Assembly (NCBI RefSeq): GCF_008630535.1
Contig: NZ_VWPH01000005.1
Span: 310,001-374,000 of the forward strand
Direction of reading: 5' to 3'
Length of the DNA: 64,000 nt
Source: Saccharopolyspora hirsuta
Lineage (GTDB): Bacteria; Actinomycetota; Actinomycetes; Mycobacteriales; Pseudonocardiaceae
Positions 26,375-35,691 of the stretch are shown in pieces; the first letter of the stretch is position 1; every line of letters begins with the position of its first letter. The notes beneath the pieces are model-generated. The model was not told the DNA's origin. It saw only the letters and a program-made list of their open reading frames with translations, and ran no database searches. The position numbers and the translations under genes were made by a program.

Positions 26375-26980
26375 ATGACCGAGGAAGAACGGCGGATCCG
26401 TCGAGCCACGTTCCTCAAAGCCGGCCTGGCCACCGCGGTCACCCTCCCCGCGGTCGCCAGCGAGGTGGTGCGCGCACCCCGCGCCGCCGCCGGACCGCTG
26501 ACCCCCACCCCGATGTGCGACGACGGGGACGACCCGACGCCCCCGCAGATGGAGGGCCCGTACTTCAAGCCGAACTCCCCGGAGCGCAGCGACCTGCGCG
26601 GCGACATGCCCGGCACGGCGCTGACCATCACCGGGGTCGTCTACAGCCGCTCGTGCACCCCGCTGGACCGGGTGCTGCTGGACTTCTGGCAGGCCGACAA
26701 CGCGGGCAACTACGACAACGTCGGCTACCGCGGCCGCGGCCACCAGTTCACCTCCACCGACGGCCGCTTCCAGCTGGACACGATCGTGCCCGGCCTGTAC
26801 CCGGGCCGCACCCGGCACGTCCACGTCAAGGTCCAGGCCCCGAACCAGCCGATCCTGACCACCCAGCTGTACTTCCCGGGCGAGCCCGGCAACGACTGGG
26901 ACGCGATCTTCGACCCGGCGCTGCTGATGGACGTCCAGGGCTCCAACGCCACCTTCGACTTCGTCCTCGACCTGACCTGA
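26375..26980 (+). CDS. Exported intradiol ring-cleavage dioxygenase
   Basis: 201 residues. The N terminus (RRIRRATFLKAG then a hydrophobic AVTLPAV) looks like a Tat or Sec export signal with paired arginines. The catalytic domain has EGPYFKPNSPER near 61, DFWQADNAGNYDNVGY near 108 and PGLYPGRTRHVHVKV near 140. The tyrosines with the H-x-H would hold non-haem Fe(III). It opens catechol-type rings between the hydroxyls. Export and lack of neighbouring catabolic genes suggest lignin- or plant-phenol attack outside the cell, as in other actinomycete paralogues. Confidence 0.87.
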   Translation: MTEEERRIRRATFLKAGLATAVTLPAVASEVVRAPRAAAGPLTPTPMCDDGDDPTPPQMEGPYFKPNSPERSDLRGDMPGTALTITGVVYSRSCTPLDRVLLDFWQADNAGNYDNVGYRGRGHQFTSTDGRFQLDTIVPGLYPGRTRHVHVKVQAPNQPILTTQLYFPGEPGNDWDAIFDPALLMDVQGSNATFDFVLDLT

Positions 26981-27030
26981 CGCGAGCGGCGCCCCCGACC
27001 GGCGGTCGGGGGCGCCGCTCGCGTCAGGTC
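26974..27030. terminator. Perfect 27-bp bidirectional terminator overlapping both stop codons
   Basis: Bases 26974-27000 are the exact reverse complement of 27004-27030, with only GGC as loop. The left arm contains the dioxygenase stop (26978-26980); the right arm ends inside the stop of the convergent ferrochelatase (27029-27031). It should end transcription from both sides. Confidence 0.85.
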
Positions 27031-28048
27031 AGCAGCCGGGGGCGCAGGGCTGCCCGTTGGTGGTGGAGCCCGCCGCCGGGAGGTCCGAGAGCTTGCGGAC
27101 CTCGGCGCCGTCGGTGTGCTCGGCGACGAGTTCGACGATCAGCTTCGCGAACCGCGGGTCCGGCCCGGCCGTCCCCGCCCGGGCGAAGCCCATGCCCAGC
27201 TCCGCGGCCTTGTCCTTGGCCTCGTTGTCCAGGTCCCAGATGACCTCGAGGTGGTCGGAGACGAAGCCGACCGGGCTGACCACCACCGCCTGCACCCCCT
27301 TGGCGTGCAGGTCGTCCAGGTGGTCGCAGATGTCCGGCTCCAGCCACGGCACCTGCGGCGGCCCGGAGCGGGACTGCCACACCACGTCGTAGCCGTCCAC
27401 GCCGACCGCCTCGGCGACCAGCCGGGCGGCCTCGGCGACCTGGCGGGAGTACCACCGCGGCTGGCCGTCCGGGCCCTCCTGCTCGTCGGCCCGCAGCGGG
27501 ATGGAGTGCGCGGTGAACACCAGCCGCGCCTGCTCCCGCTGCGCCGGGTCCAGCTCCTCGAACGCCCGGCGCACCGCGTCCGCGTTGGCCTCGACGAACA
27601 GCGGGTGGTCGAAGAACTGGCGCAGCTTCACCAGCTCCGGCGCCCGCTCGCCGACCGCTTCCCGCGCCCGGGCGATGTCCTCGTGGTACTGCTTGCACCC
27701 CGAGTAGCCGCCCCACGCCGACGTCGCGAACACCAGCGCGCGCCGCACCCCGTCGTCGGCCATCTTCGCGACGGTGTCCTCCACCATCGGGTGCCAGTTG
27801 CGGTTGCCGAAGTAGACCGGCAGCTCGCGGCCCTGCGCGGCCAGCTCGGCCTCCAGCGCGGCGATGATCTCCTTGTTGAGCCGGTTGATCGGCGACACCC
27901 CGCCGAAGTGGTGGTAGTGCTCGGCGACCTCGTCGAGGCGTTCCGGCGGAACTCCCCTGCCTCTGGTCACGTTCTCCAGGAACGGCCGGACCTCATCCGG
28001 TCCCTCCGGTCCTCCGAACGACAGGAACAGCAACGCGTCAAAGCTCAC
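27029..28048 (-). CDS. hemH: Ferrochelatase (actinobacterial, coproporphyrin-type)
   Basis: 339 residues. Inserts Fe2+ into the porphyrin; in actinobacteria the substrate is coproporphyrin III (CpfC). Motifs are [13 protein letters not shown] near 7, the catalytic histidine in FTAHSIP near 180, and [17 protein letters not shown] near 263 with the conserved glutamate. Cysteines in YSGCKQYH and the C-terminal QPCAPGC are suited to the [2Fe-2S] cluster of actinobacterial enzymes. GTG 28048 is the start at the domain edge; an ATG upstream leads straight to a stop. Follows mabA-inhA as in mycobacteria. Confidence 0.92.
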   Translation of the reverse strand: MSFDALLFLSFGGPEGPDEVRPFLENVTRGRGVPPERLDEVAEHYHHFGGVSPINRLNKEIIAALEAELAAQGRELPVYFGNRNWHPMVEDTVAKMADDGVRRALVFATSAWGGYSGCKQYHEDIARAREAVGERAPELVKLRQFFDHPLFVEANADAVRRAFEELDPAQREQARLVFTAHSIPLRADEQEGPDGQPRWYSRQVAEAARLVAEAVGVDGYDVVWQSRSGPPQVPWLEPDICDHLDDLHAKGVQAVVVSPVGFVSDHLEVIWDLDNEAKDKAAELGMGFARAGTAGPDPRFAKLIVELVAEHTDGAEVRKLSDLPAAGSTTNGQPCAPGC

Positions 28049-28077
28049 CGGACCATGATGGCTGCGCCGCCCCGGTC

Positions 28078-28106
28078 GCGCGCAGCCGGGGGCACCGGCT
28101 GCGCGC
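28078..28106 (-). terminator. Hairpin between inhA and hemH (attenuator or terminator)
   Basis: GCGCGCAGCCGG and CCGGCTGCGCGC are perfect 12-base arms with a five-base loop, in the short inhA-hemH gap. It could reduce read-through into hemH or stabilise the upstream mRNA. Confidence 0.5.
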
Positions 28107-28116
28107 TCGGCCACAC

Positions 28117-28884
28117 TCAGACGCCGAGGGCGTGCACGCCGCCGTCGACCATGATCATCGAACCGGTGGTCTTGGGCAGCCAGTCCGACAGCACCGCGCA
28201 GATCGACTTGGCCACCGGCTCCGGGTCGTTGACGTCCCAGCCCAGCGGCGCGCGGTCGCCCCACCCGGCCTCCAGATCGGCGAAGCCGGGGATCGACTTG
28301 GCCGCCATGGTCCGCACCGGACCGGCCGAGACCAGGTTGACCCGGACGCCCTTCGGGCCCAGCTCGCGGGCCAGGTAGCGGGAGGTCGACTCCAGCGCCG
28401 CCTTGGCCACGCCCATCCAGTCGTAGGACGGCCAGGCCACGCGCGCGTCGAAGTCCATCCCGACGATCGAGCCGCCCTCGCCCATCAGCGGGAGGGTCGC
28501 GGTGGCCAGCGACTTCAGCGAGTAGGCCGACACCTCCAGCGCGGTGGAGACGTCCTCCCACGGCGCGGCCAGGAAGTCGCCGCCCAGGCACGACGCCGGG
28601 GCGAAACCGATCGAGTGCAGCACGCCGTCGAGCCCGTCGACGTGCTCGCGGACCCGGTCGGCCAGGCTGTCCAGGTGCTCGCTGCTGGTCACGTCCAGCT
28701 CGAGCACGGGCGCGGGCTTGGGCAGCCGGGTCGCGATGCGCTCGACCAGGCTCATCCGGCCGAACCCGGTGAGCACCACCTCAGCACCCTGCTCCTGGGC
28801 GACCTTGGCCGCGTGGAACGCGATCGACGAGTCGGTGATCACGCCGGTGATCAGAATCCGCTTGCCTTCGAGCAAACCGCTCAC
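28117..28884 (-). CDS. inhA: Enoyl-ACP reductase, InhA type
   Basis: 255-residue NADH-dependent enoyl-ACP reductase of FAS II. The InhA/FabI N terminus [21 protein letters not shown] is present, as is the catalytic pair Y-x6-K in YDWMGVAK near residue 152. [16 protein letters not shown] matches the mobile substrate loop of InhA. Length is near InhA (269), with a slightly shorter loop. It completes fatty-acid elongation after FabG, encoded upstream. Conserved mabA-inhA-hemH order supports the assignment. Start ATG 28884. Confidence 0.93.
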   Translation of the reverse strand: MSGLLEGKRILITGVITDSSIAFHAAKVAQEQGAEVVLTGFGRMSLVERIATRLPKPAPVLELDVTSSEHLDSLADRVREHVDGLDGVLHSIGFAPASCLGGDFLAAPWEDVSTALEVSAYSLKSLATATLPLMGEGGSIVGMDFDARVAWPSYDWMGVAKAALESTSRYLARELGPKGVRVNLVSAGPVRTMAAKSIPGFADLEAGWGDRAPLGWDVNDPEPVAKSICAVLSDWLPKTTGSMIMVDGGVHALGV

Positions 28885-29048
28885 GAAATCCTCCGCTGTG
28901 CTTCTCCCCAGGTACCGGACTGCCTGGTCCTGGTCTTTTGTCTTTGAAGCGGCGCCAGCCGCCTAGCCCACCCTCGCAACCGGCACCGCGGCGTCTGAGG
29001 TTCCGCCACCTGCACCGCCACGCAAAACGAGCCTGGAATCAGGTTCTG

Positions 29049-29900
<852 letters not shown>

Positions 29901-29939
29901 CTATGCGGCCGATCACCCACCGACCCGGGAGGCGTTCCG

Positions 29940-32801
29940 ATGGACAATCCACCCGCTGACCTCGTCGCCGAGCTGCGCGCCGCGCTGTCCGGCCCCGCGC
30001 GCTTCGACCCCGGCACCCGCGCGCTCTACGCCACCGACGCCTCCAACTACCGCCAGGTGCCGACCGGCGTGGTCTTCCCGCGCGACGAGGACGACGTGGC
30101 CGCCACCGTCGACATCGCACGGCACCACGGTGTGCCGATCACCACGCGCGGGGCGGGCACCAGCATCGCGGGCAACGCGATCGGGACCGGGCTGGTCCTG
30201 GACTTCGCCCGCCACCTGAACCGGATCGTCGACATCGACGCCGACCGCAGGCTGGCCCGCGTGCAGCCCGGGGTGGTGCTGGACTCGCTGCGCTCCGCGG
30301 TGGCCGGGCACGGGTTGACCTTCGGCCCCGACCCCTCCACGCACAGCCGGTGCACGCTCGGCGGGATGATCGGCAACAACTCCTGCGGGACGCACTCGGT
30401 GGCCTGGGGGAAGACCGTCGACAACGTGCACTCGCTGGACGTGCTGCTCTCCGACGGCACCCGGCTGGAGGTCGGCGCGACCTCGCCCGAGCAGCTGGAC
30501 GCCCTCTGCGCGCGCGGCGACCGCGTCGGGCGGCTGCACCAGGACCTGCGGGCGCTGCGCGACGACGTCGCGGACCTGGTCCGCCGCTCCTTCCCCGACC
30601 TGGCGCGCCGGGTATCGGGCTACAACCTCGACCAGCTGCTGCCGGAGAACGGCTTCCACCTGGCCCGGGCGCTGGTCGGCACCGAGGGCAGCTGCGCGGT
30701 GGTGCTGGGCGCGACCGTCGAGCTGGTGCCCTCGCCCCCGGCGCGGGCCCTGACCGTGCTCGGGTTTCCCGACACCTACGCCGCGGCCGACGAGGTGCCC
30801 CGGCTGCGCGGGCTGGGGGCGCTGGCCATCGAGGGGCTCAGCTCCGAACTGGTCGACGTGGTGCGGCTGCGCAACCCCGCCTCCCCGGCGTTGCCGCTGC
30901 TGCCCGGCGGGCGCAGCTGGCTGCTGGTGGAGAGCGGCGGCGCGGACCGCGGGGAGGCCGAAGCCGCGGCCGACGCCATCGTCCGCGCGATGGGCGAGCG
31001 CGCGGAGAGCGTCGTGCACACCGATCCGGCGCGGATCGCGGCGCTGTGGAAGATCCGCGAGGAGGGCTCCGGGTACTCGACCCGGATGGCCGGGTCGGAG
31101 CGCTGGTCGGGCTGGGAGGACGCCGCCGTCCCGCCCGAGCAGCTGGGCTCCTACCTGCGGGAGTTCGACGCGCTGCTGGCCCGGTTCGGCCGCCGCGGCG
31201 TGACCTACGGCCACTACGGCGACGGGTGCATCCACGTCCGCATCGACTTCGACCTGCTCTCCGGCCCCGGCACCGCGGAGTACCGCTCGTTCCTGGAGGC
31301 CGCGGCGGACCTGGTGGTGGCGCACGGAGGCTCGGTCTCCGGCGAGCACGGCGACGGCCAGGCCCGCTCCGCGCTGCTGTCCCGGATGTACCCGCCGGAG
31401 GTGATCCGGGCGTTCGAGCGGTTCAAGGCGGCCTTCGACCCGCACGGGCTGCTCAACCCCGGGCAGATCGTCCACCCGCGACCGGTCGACGCCGACGTGC
31501 GCCCGCTGGTCGCCCCCGCGCGGATCCCGACGCGCACGACGCTGGCGCTGCACGCCGACTCCGGCGACCTGGCCGCCGCGACCCGCCGCTGCGTCGGCAT
31601 GGGCAAGTGCCTGAACACCACGGGTGGGGTGATGTGCCCGAGCTACCGGGCGACCCGCGAGGAGATGCACTCCACCCGAGGCCGGGCCCACCTGCTGTTC
31701 GAGATGCTTGCCGGGCGCGTCGTCCAGCGCGGCTGGCGGTCCCCGGAGGTCCGCGAGGCGCTGGACCTGTGCCTGTCCTGCAAGGGCTGCAAGTCCGACT
31801 GCCCGGTCGACGTCGACATGGCCACCTACAAGGCGGAGTTCCTGCACCAGCACTACCGGCACCGGCTGCGCCCGGCCGCGCACTACTCGATGGGCTTCCT
31901 CCCGCTGTGGCTGAAGCTCGGCCAGCACGCCCCGCAGCTGGTCAACCGGGTGCTGTCCGGACCGCTGGCACCGGCGCTCAAGCGGCTCGGCGGGATCGAC
32001 GCGCGGCGCGCGGTGCCGCAGCTGGCCCCGCGAACACTACAGGCGTGGTGGTCCGAGCGAGGTCCGCGCAACGGCACCACCGCACGGGTGGTGCTCTTCC
32101 CCGACACCTTCACCAACCACTTCGACCCGCACATCGGGCGCGACGCGGTCGCCGCGCTCGAAGCCCTCGGCCACGCCGTGGAAATCCCCCGCCGACCGGT
32201 CTGCTGTGGACTGACCTGGCACTCCACCGGCCAGCTCGGCACCGCCCGCCGCGCGGTCCGCCGCACCGCCCGCGCGCTGCGCCCGCTGCTGGACCGGGGC
32301 CTGCCGGTGATCGGCCTGGAACCCAGCTGCACCGCGTTCCTGCGCAACGACGCGCTGGAGCTCGCCCCGGACGACCTCGACGTGGCCGCCCTGGCCGCGG
32401 CGACCCGCACCTTCGCGGAGTGGGTGGAACCGACCCGCGAGCGGTGGCAGCAACCCGCCCAGGACCGCCAAGCGTTGGTGCAGGTCCACTGCCACCAGCA
32501 CGCCGACCTCGGGTTCACCGCCGATCAGGCCACATTGGACGCCACCGGGACGCGAGCGCAGGTGCTCGACGCCGGGTGCTGCGGGCTGGCGGGCAACTTC
32601 GGCTTCGAGCGCGGCCACCACGACGTCTCGATCGCCTGCGCCGAGCAGGGCCTGCTCCCGGCCGTGCGCGCCGCCGACCCCGGGACCGACGTCGTCGCCG
32701 ACGGCTTCAGCTGCCGCACCCAGCTGCGCCAGACCGCCGGGATCGAGCCCGTCCACCTGGCCACCCTCGTCGCCCGTACCCTCGACCGGACCCGGCGGTG
32801 A
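29940..32801 (+). CDS. FAD-linked oxidase / Fe-S fusion (GlcD-GlcF or D-2-hydroxyacid dehydrogenase type)
   Basis: 953 residues joining two enzyme halves. The N-terminal 530 residues are a FAD-binding PCMH domain (TTRGAGTSIAGNAIG near 76, CTLGGMIGNNSCGTHS near 138) and FAD-oxidase C-terminal domain (YGHYGDGCIHVRIDFD, GEHGDGQAR). Then come two 4Fe-4S motifs, CVGMGKCLNTTGGVMCPSY near 550 and CLSCKGCKSDCPVD near 610. CCG-type motifs (RRPVCCGLTWH, DAGCCGLAGNFG) near the end are as in GlcF/HdrB. It likely oxidises a 2-hydroxyacid such as D-lactate or glycolate and feeds the respiratory chain. Stands alone. Confidence 0.9.
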   Translation: MDNPPADLVAELRAALSGPARFDPGTRALYATDASNYRQVPTGVVFPRDEDDVAATVDIARHHGVPITTRGAGTSIAGNAIGTGLVLDFARHLNRIVDIDADRRLARVQPGVVLDSLRSAVAGHGLTFGPDPSTHSRCTLGGMIGNNSCGTHSVAWGKTVDNVHSLDVLLSDGTRLEVGATSPEQLDALCARGDRVGRLHQDLRALRDDVADLVRRSFPDLARRVSGYNLDQLLPENGFHLARALVGTEGSCAVVLGATVELVPSPPARALTVLGFPDTYAAADEVPRLRGLGALAIEGLSSELVDVVRLRNPASPALPLLPGGRSWLLVESGGADRGEAEAAADAIVRAMGERAESVVHTDPARIAALWKIREEGSGYSTRMAGSERWSGWEDAAVPPEQLGSYLREFDALLARFGRRGVTYGHYGDGCIHVRIDFDLLSGPGTAEYRSFLEAAADLVVAHGGSVSGEHGDGQARSALLSRMYPPEVIRAFERFKAAFDPHGLLNPGQIVHPRPVDADVRPLVAPARIPTRTTLALHADSGDLAAATRRCVGMGKCLNTTGGVMCPSYRATREEMHSTRGRAHLLFEMLAGRVVQRGWRSPEVREALDLCLSCKGCKSDCPVDVDMATYKAEFLHQHYRHRLRPAAHYSMGFLPLWLKLGQHAPQLVNRVLSGPLAPALKRLGGIDARRAVPQLAPRTLQAWWSERGPRNGTTARVVLFPDTFTNHFDPHIGRDAVAALEALGHAVEIPRRPVCCGLTWHSTGQLGTARRAVRRTARALRPLLDRGLPVIGLEPSCTAFLRNDALELAPDDLDVAALAAATRTFAEWVEPTRERWQQPAQDRQALVQVHCHQHADLGFTADQATLDATGTRAQVLDAGCCGLAGNFGFERGHHDVSIACAEQGLLPAVRAADPGTDVVADGFSCRTQLRQTAGIEPVHLATLVARTLDRTRR

Positions 32802-32880
32802 CCGAACCGACAACCGCCGGGGGAATGCCGGACCGGGCGCACCGCGTTGTCCCGGTACCCAACCGCAGGAGGGAACGCAG

Positions 32881-33234
32881 ATGGCGACGGTCGAGCTCAC
32901 CAAGGACAACTTCGAGGAGGTCGTCACCGACGACAGCTTCGTGATCATCGACTTCTGGGCGTCCTGGTGCGGTCCGTGCCGCCAGTTCGCCCCGGTCTTC
33001 GAACGCACCTCCGACAAGCACGAGGACATCGTCTTCGCCAAGGTCGACACCGAGGCCCAGCCGGAGCTGGCCGGTGCGTTCGACGTCCAGTCCATCCCGA
33101 CGCTGGCCGTCATCCGCGACAAGGTGCTGGTCTTCCAGCAGGCGGGCGCGCTGCCGGAGAACGTCCTCGAGGACCTCGTCGGCCAGGCCCGCGACCTGGA
33201 CATGGACGAGGTCCGCCAGAACGTCAGCAGCTGA
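32881..33234 (+). CDS. trxA: Thioredoxin
   Basis: 117 residues with the active site WASWCGPCRQ near residue 28 and the cis-proline SIPTLAV near 76. Slightly longer than E. coli TrxA through a C-terminal tail (LDMDEVRQNVSS). Reduces protein disulphides with NADPH-thioredoxin reductase, not encoded nearby. Strong GGAGGGA ribosome site before the ATG at 32881. Convergent with an MgtC-like gene 14 bases beyond. Confidence 0.95.
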   Translation: MATVELTKDNFEEVVTDDSFVIIDFWASWCGPCRQFAPVFERTSDKHEDIVFAKVDTEAQPELAGAFDVQSIPTLAVIRDKVLVFQQAGALPENVLEDLVGQARDLDMDEVRQNVSS

Positions 33235-33248
33235 CCTGTTCCGGGTTC

Positions 33249-33974
33249 TCAGAAGCCCGGTTCGACGGCTTCACCCACGGCGGCGTGCAGCACGCCCGGC
33301 AACGCGCTGATCTCCTCGACCAGCGTCGAAACCGGTGCCTTTCCCCGCAGCCGCAGAGCAACCACCGCGGTGCGCTGCTGCTCGTCGTCGGTGTCCTCGC
33401 GCTCCACCTCGAGGTCCATCACCGTCCAGCCGCGACTGGTGCACAGGGTCATGACGCTGCGCAGCACCCCGTAGCCGTCGAGGTAGCCGATGCGCATCAC
33501 CTGCGGCTCCCGCAGCGACCTGCGCAGCGTGCGCAACAACCACGGATAGCCCAGCACCACCAGGAAGTGCACCGCCGTGGTCGCCGCCGCCAGCACCACC
33601 AGACCGCTGCCGCAGGCCATCCCGACCGCGGCCACCACCCACACGGTGGCCGCCGTGGTCAGCCCGCGCACCGCGTCGCGGCGCACGAAGATCAGCCCAC
33701 CGCCGATGAAGCCGATGCCGGAGACGATCTGCGCGGCCACCCGCGACGGGTCGAACGACACCCGGTCGAACACCAGCAGATCGCCGAAGCCGTACTTCGA
33801 CACCAGCATGAACAGCGCCGCACCGACCCCCACCAGGGCGTGCGTGCGCATCCCGGCGCTCTTGGCGCGAACCTCCCGCTCCAACCCGATCAGGCTGGAG
33901 AACAGCAGCGCCGTCCCCAGCTCGACCAGCAGCGGAACCTCACCGAGCCCGGTCACCACCGCATCCGACGACAC
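33249..33974 (-). CDS. MgtC/SapB family membrane protein
   Basis: 241 residues. The N-terminal two thirds hold about five hydrophobic helices with the MgtC signature: LLFSSLIGLEREVRAKSAGMRTHALVG near residue 23, GIGFIGGGLIFVRR near 85 and GLTTAATVWVVAAVGMACG near 103. The C-terminal 75 residues form a soluble ACT-like domain. MgtC proteins modulate membrane energetics and Mg2+ or stress adaptation, and many inhibit F-type ATPase. GTG 33974. No Mg-responsive leader is visible. Confidence 0.88.
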   Translation of the reverse strand: MSSDAVVTGLGEVPLLVELGTALLFSSLIGLEREVRAKSAGMRTHALVGVGAALFMLVSKYGFGDLLVFDRVSFDPSRVAAQIVSGIGFIGGGLIFVRRDAVRGLTTAATVWVVAAVGMACGSGLVVLAAATTAVHFLVVLGYPWLLRTLRRSLREPQVMRIGYLDGYGVLRSVMTLCTSRGWTVMDLEVEREDTDDEQQRTAVVALRLRGKAPVSTLVEEISALPGVLHAAVGEAVEPGF

Positions 33975-34003
33975 CCCTGGAACGTAGCACCGCCGGGATC
34001 AGG

Positions 34004-34591
34004 TCACGATCGCCGAGGTCGCCGCGCCAGGTAGACCACCGCGGGCGGCAGGTTGCGCCACACCGTCCGGCTGATCACCGTCTCCTCGAACTCCGCGCGC
34101 AGGTCCGCCAGCTGGCGGCGCGCCGGAGGCGCCCACCGCGTCCAGGTGTAGGCGAACTGCGTGAACGCCCCGCCCGGTGCCAGCGACTCCGCGACCAGCC
34201 GGACCAGCGGCACCCCGTCGACCGCCGCGTGCGCCACCCAGGGCAGTCCGCTCACCACGACATCGGCCCGCAGCCCGCGCTCCCGCAGCAGCGCCGGGAG
34301 CTGCCGGGCGTCGGCGCACACCGACTCCACGCCGGGGAACCGCTCCCCCAGCTGCGCCGCCCACCGCGAGTTGAGCTCCAGCGCCAGGTGGTGCCCGCGC
34401 CCGCCGAGGCGGCGCTGGATCACCTCGGTGAACGCGCCGGTCCCCGGCCCGAGCTCGACCACCACCGGGTCACCGCGGTGCGGGATCGGCGCCACCATCT
34501 GCTCGGCGAGCGCGCGCGAGCTCGGCCCGACCGCAGCGGTCGTGGTCGGCGACTTGACGAACTCCCACAGAAAACCCGCTGCCGTGCTCAC
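34004..34591 (-). CDS. SAM-dependent methyltransferase (phospholipid N-methyltransferase-like)
   Basis: About 195 residues. Motif I is VVELGPGTGAFTEVI near 45, followed by LALELNSRW, VVVSGLPW near 108 and LAPGGAFTQFAYT. The FLWEFVKSPTTTAAVGPSSRALAEQM start is the signature of the rRNA adenine dimethylase-like/PmtA group that methylates phosphatidylethanolamine. Two GTG codons compete; I use 34591 because AGGAG is eight bases upstream of it but abuts the GTG at 34600. Single gene, adjacent to but 30 bases from MgtC. Confidence 0.78.
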   Translation of the reverse strand: MSTAAGFLWEFVKSPTTTAAVGPSSRALAEQMVAPIPHRGDPVVVELGPGTGAFTEVIQRRLGGRGHHLALELNSRWAAQLGERFPGVESVCADARQLPALLRERGLRADVVVSGLPWVAHAAVDGVPLVRLVAESLAPGGAFTQFAYTWTRWAPPARRQLADLRAEFEETVISRTVWRNLPPAVVYLARRPRRS

Positions 34592-34707
34592 CTGCGCCAC
34601 TCCTGATCGCCTCCCGAACCCCGCGTGCCCGGTCGAGCATCGCGGGGCCGGTCGGCGTCCGGGGTGCGGCTAGGTGACCACCGGCGCAACTCGACGCCAA
34701 CAGTTCC

Positions 34708-35691
34708 TCACGGCAGCCGCCGCCCGGTGAACATCGAGACCCCGGAAGCGACGATCGCGGTGAGCGTGCCCAGCACCAGCCACGGCTTGCTGGCGTCGGT
34801 GTGCTTGGTCTCGTAGCCGATCTGCTCGCCCAGCGTGGCGTAGACCTCGCGGAGCTGCTCGGCGCTGGCCGCCTTGTGGAACTCGCCGCCGGAGAGCTTG
34901 GCGATCTCCTGCATGGCCTCGTCGTCGACCTCGACCAGCTCCTGCTGGCCCTGGATCTCGATGCTGCCGTGCCTGGTGCCGAAGGAGATGGTGGAGATCG
35001 GGATACCGGCCTGCCGCGCCTCCTTCGCCTTGGTGTAGGCGCCGCGCGGGGCGTCCATGTCGCGCGGGATCGTCTGACCGCCGTCGGCCATCAGCACGAT
35101 CCGCGCGGGCGGCGCCCCGGCCGGGCCGCCGACCATCTTGCCGAAGGAGTCGATCGCCTGCATCGAGGCGTTGATCCCGTCGCCGGTGGCGGTGGCCTCG
35201 GCCAGCTTCAGGCTGTCGATGGCCTGCTTGACGCCCGCCCGGTCGGTCGTGGGCATCACCAGCACGGTCGCGGTGCCCGCGAACGACACCAGCCCGAGGT
35301 TGATGCCCGGGGTGAGGTTGTCCGCGAACTCCTTGGCGGCGACCTTCGCCGCCTCCAGCCGACTCGGCTCGACGTCGGTGGCCTTCATCGACAGCGACAC
35401 GTCGATGGTCAGCATCACCGTGGCCCGGTTGCGCGGGATGCGCTGCTCCGCGGTGGGGCCCATCAGCGCCACGGTGAGCATGATCAGCGCCACGCCCAGC
35501 AGCGCCGGCGGAACGTGCTTCCACCAGCCCTGCCGCCGGGCGGCGACCCTGTCCAGCACCTCCAGGTTGCTGAACCGCATCGTGTCCCGGCGGCGGCGCC
35601 GCATCGCCCACAGGTAGCCGACGACCAGCGCCGCGACCACGAACAGCAGCAGGAACCACCACGGCGTGGCGAATCCCGACAGACTCAACAT
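34708..35691 (-). CDS. VWA-domain membrane protein (BatA-like)
   Basis: 327 residues. An N-terminal helix (WWFLLLFVVAALVVGYLWA), a second near 55-75 and a C-terminal one near 305 anchor a von Willebrand A domain. The MIDAS motif DVSLS is near residue 90, followed by FAGTATVLVMP and the TGDGINAS threonine region. BatA-like proteins work with MoxR ATPases and DUF58 proteins in envelope or metalloenzyme maturation. Start ATG 35691 shares a base with the DUF58 stop (TGATG). The open frame start at 35712 would overlap more and is not needed. Confidence 0.9.
   Translation of the reverse strand: MLSLSGFATPWWFLLLFVVAALVVGYLWAMRRRRRDTMRFSNLEVLDRVAARRQGWWKHVPPALLGVALIMLTVALMGPTAEQRIPRNRATVMLTIDVSLSMKATDVEPSRLEAAKVAAKEFADNLTPGINLGLVSFAGTATVLVMPTTDRAGVKQAIDSLKLAEATATGDGINASMQAIDSFGKMVGGPAGAPPARIVLMADGGQTIPRDMDAPRGAYTKAKEARQAGIPISTISFGTRHGSIEIQGQQELVEVDDEAMQEIAKLSGGEFHKAASAEQLREVYATLGEQIGYETKHTDASKPWLVLGTLTAIVASGVSMFTGRRLP

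Noticed and set aside
28049..28591. N-terminal extension of the ferrochelatase frame.
   Set aside because: It lies across inhA on the same strand in another frame and has no ferrochelatase similarity; GTG 28048 is the natural start.
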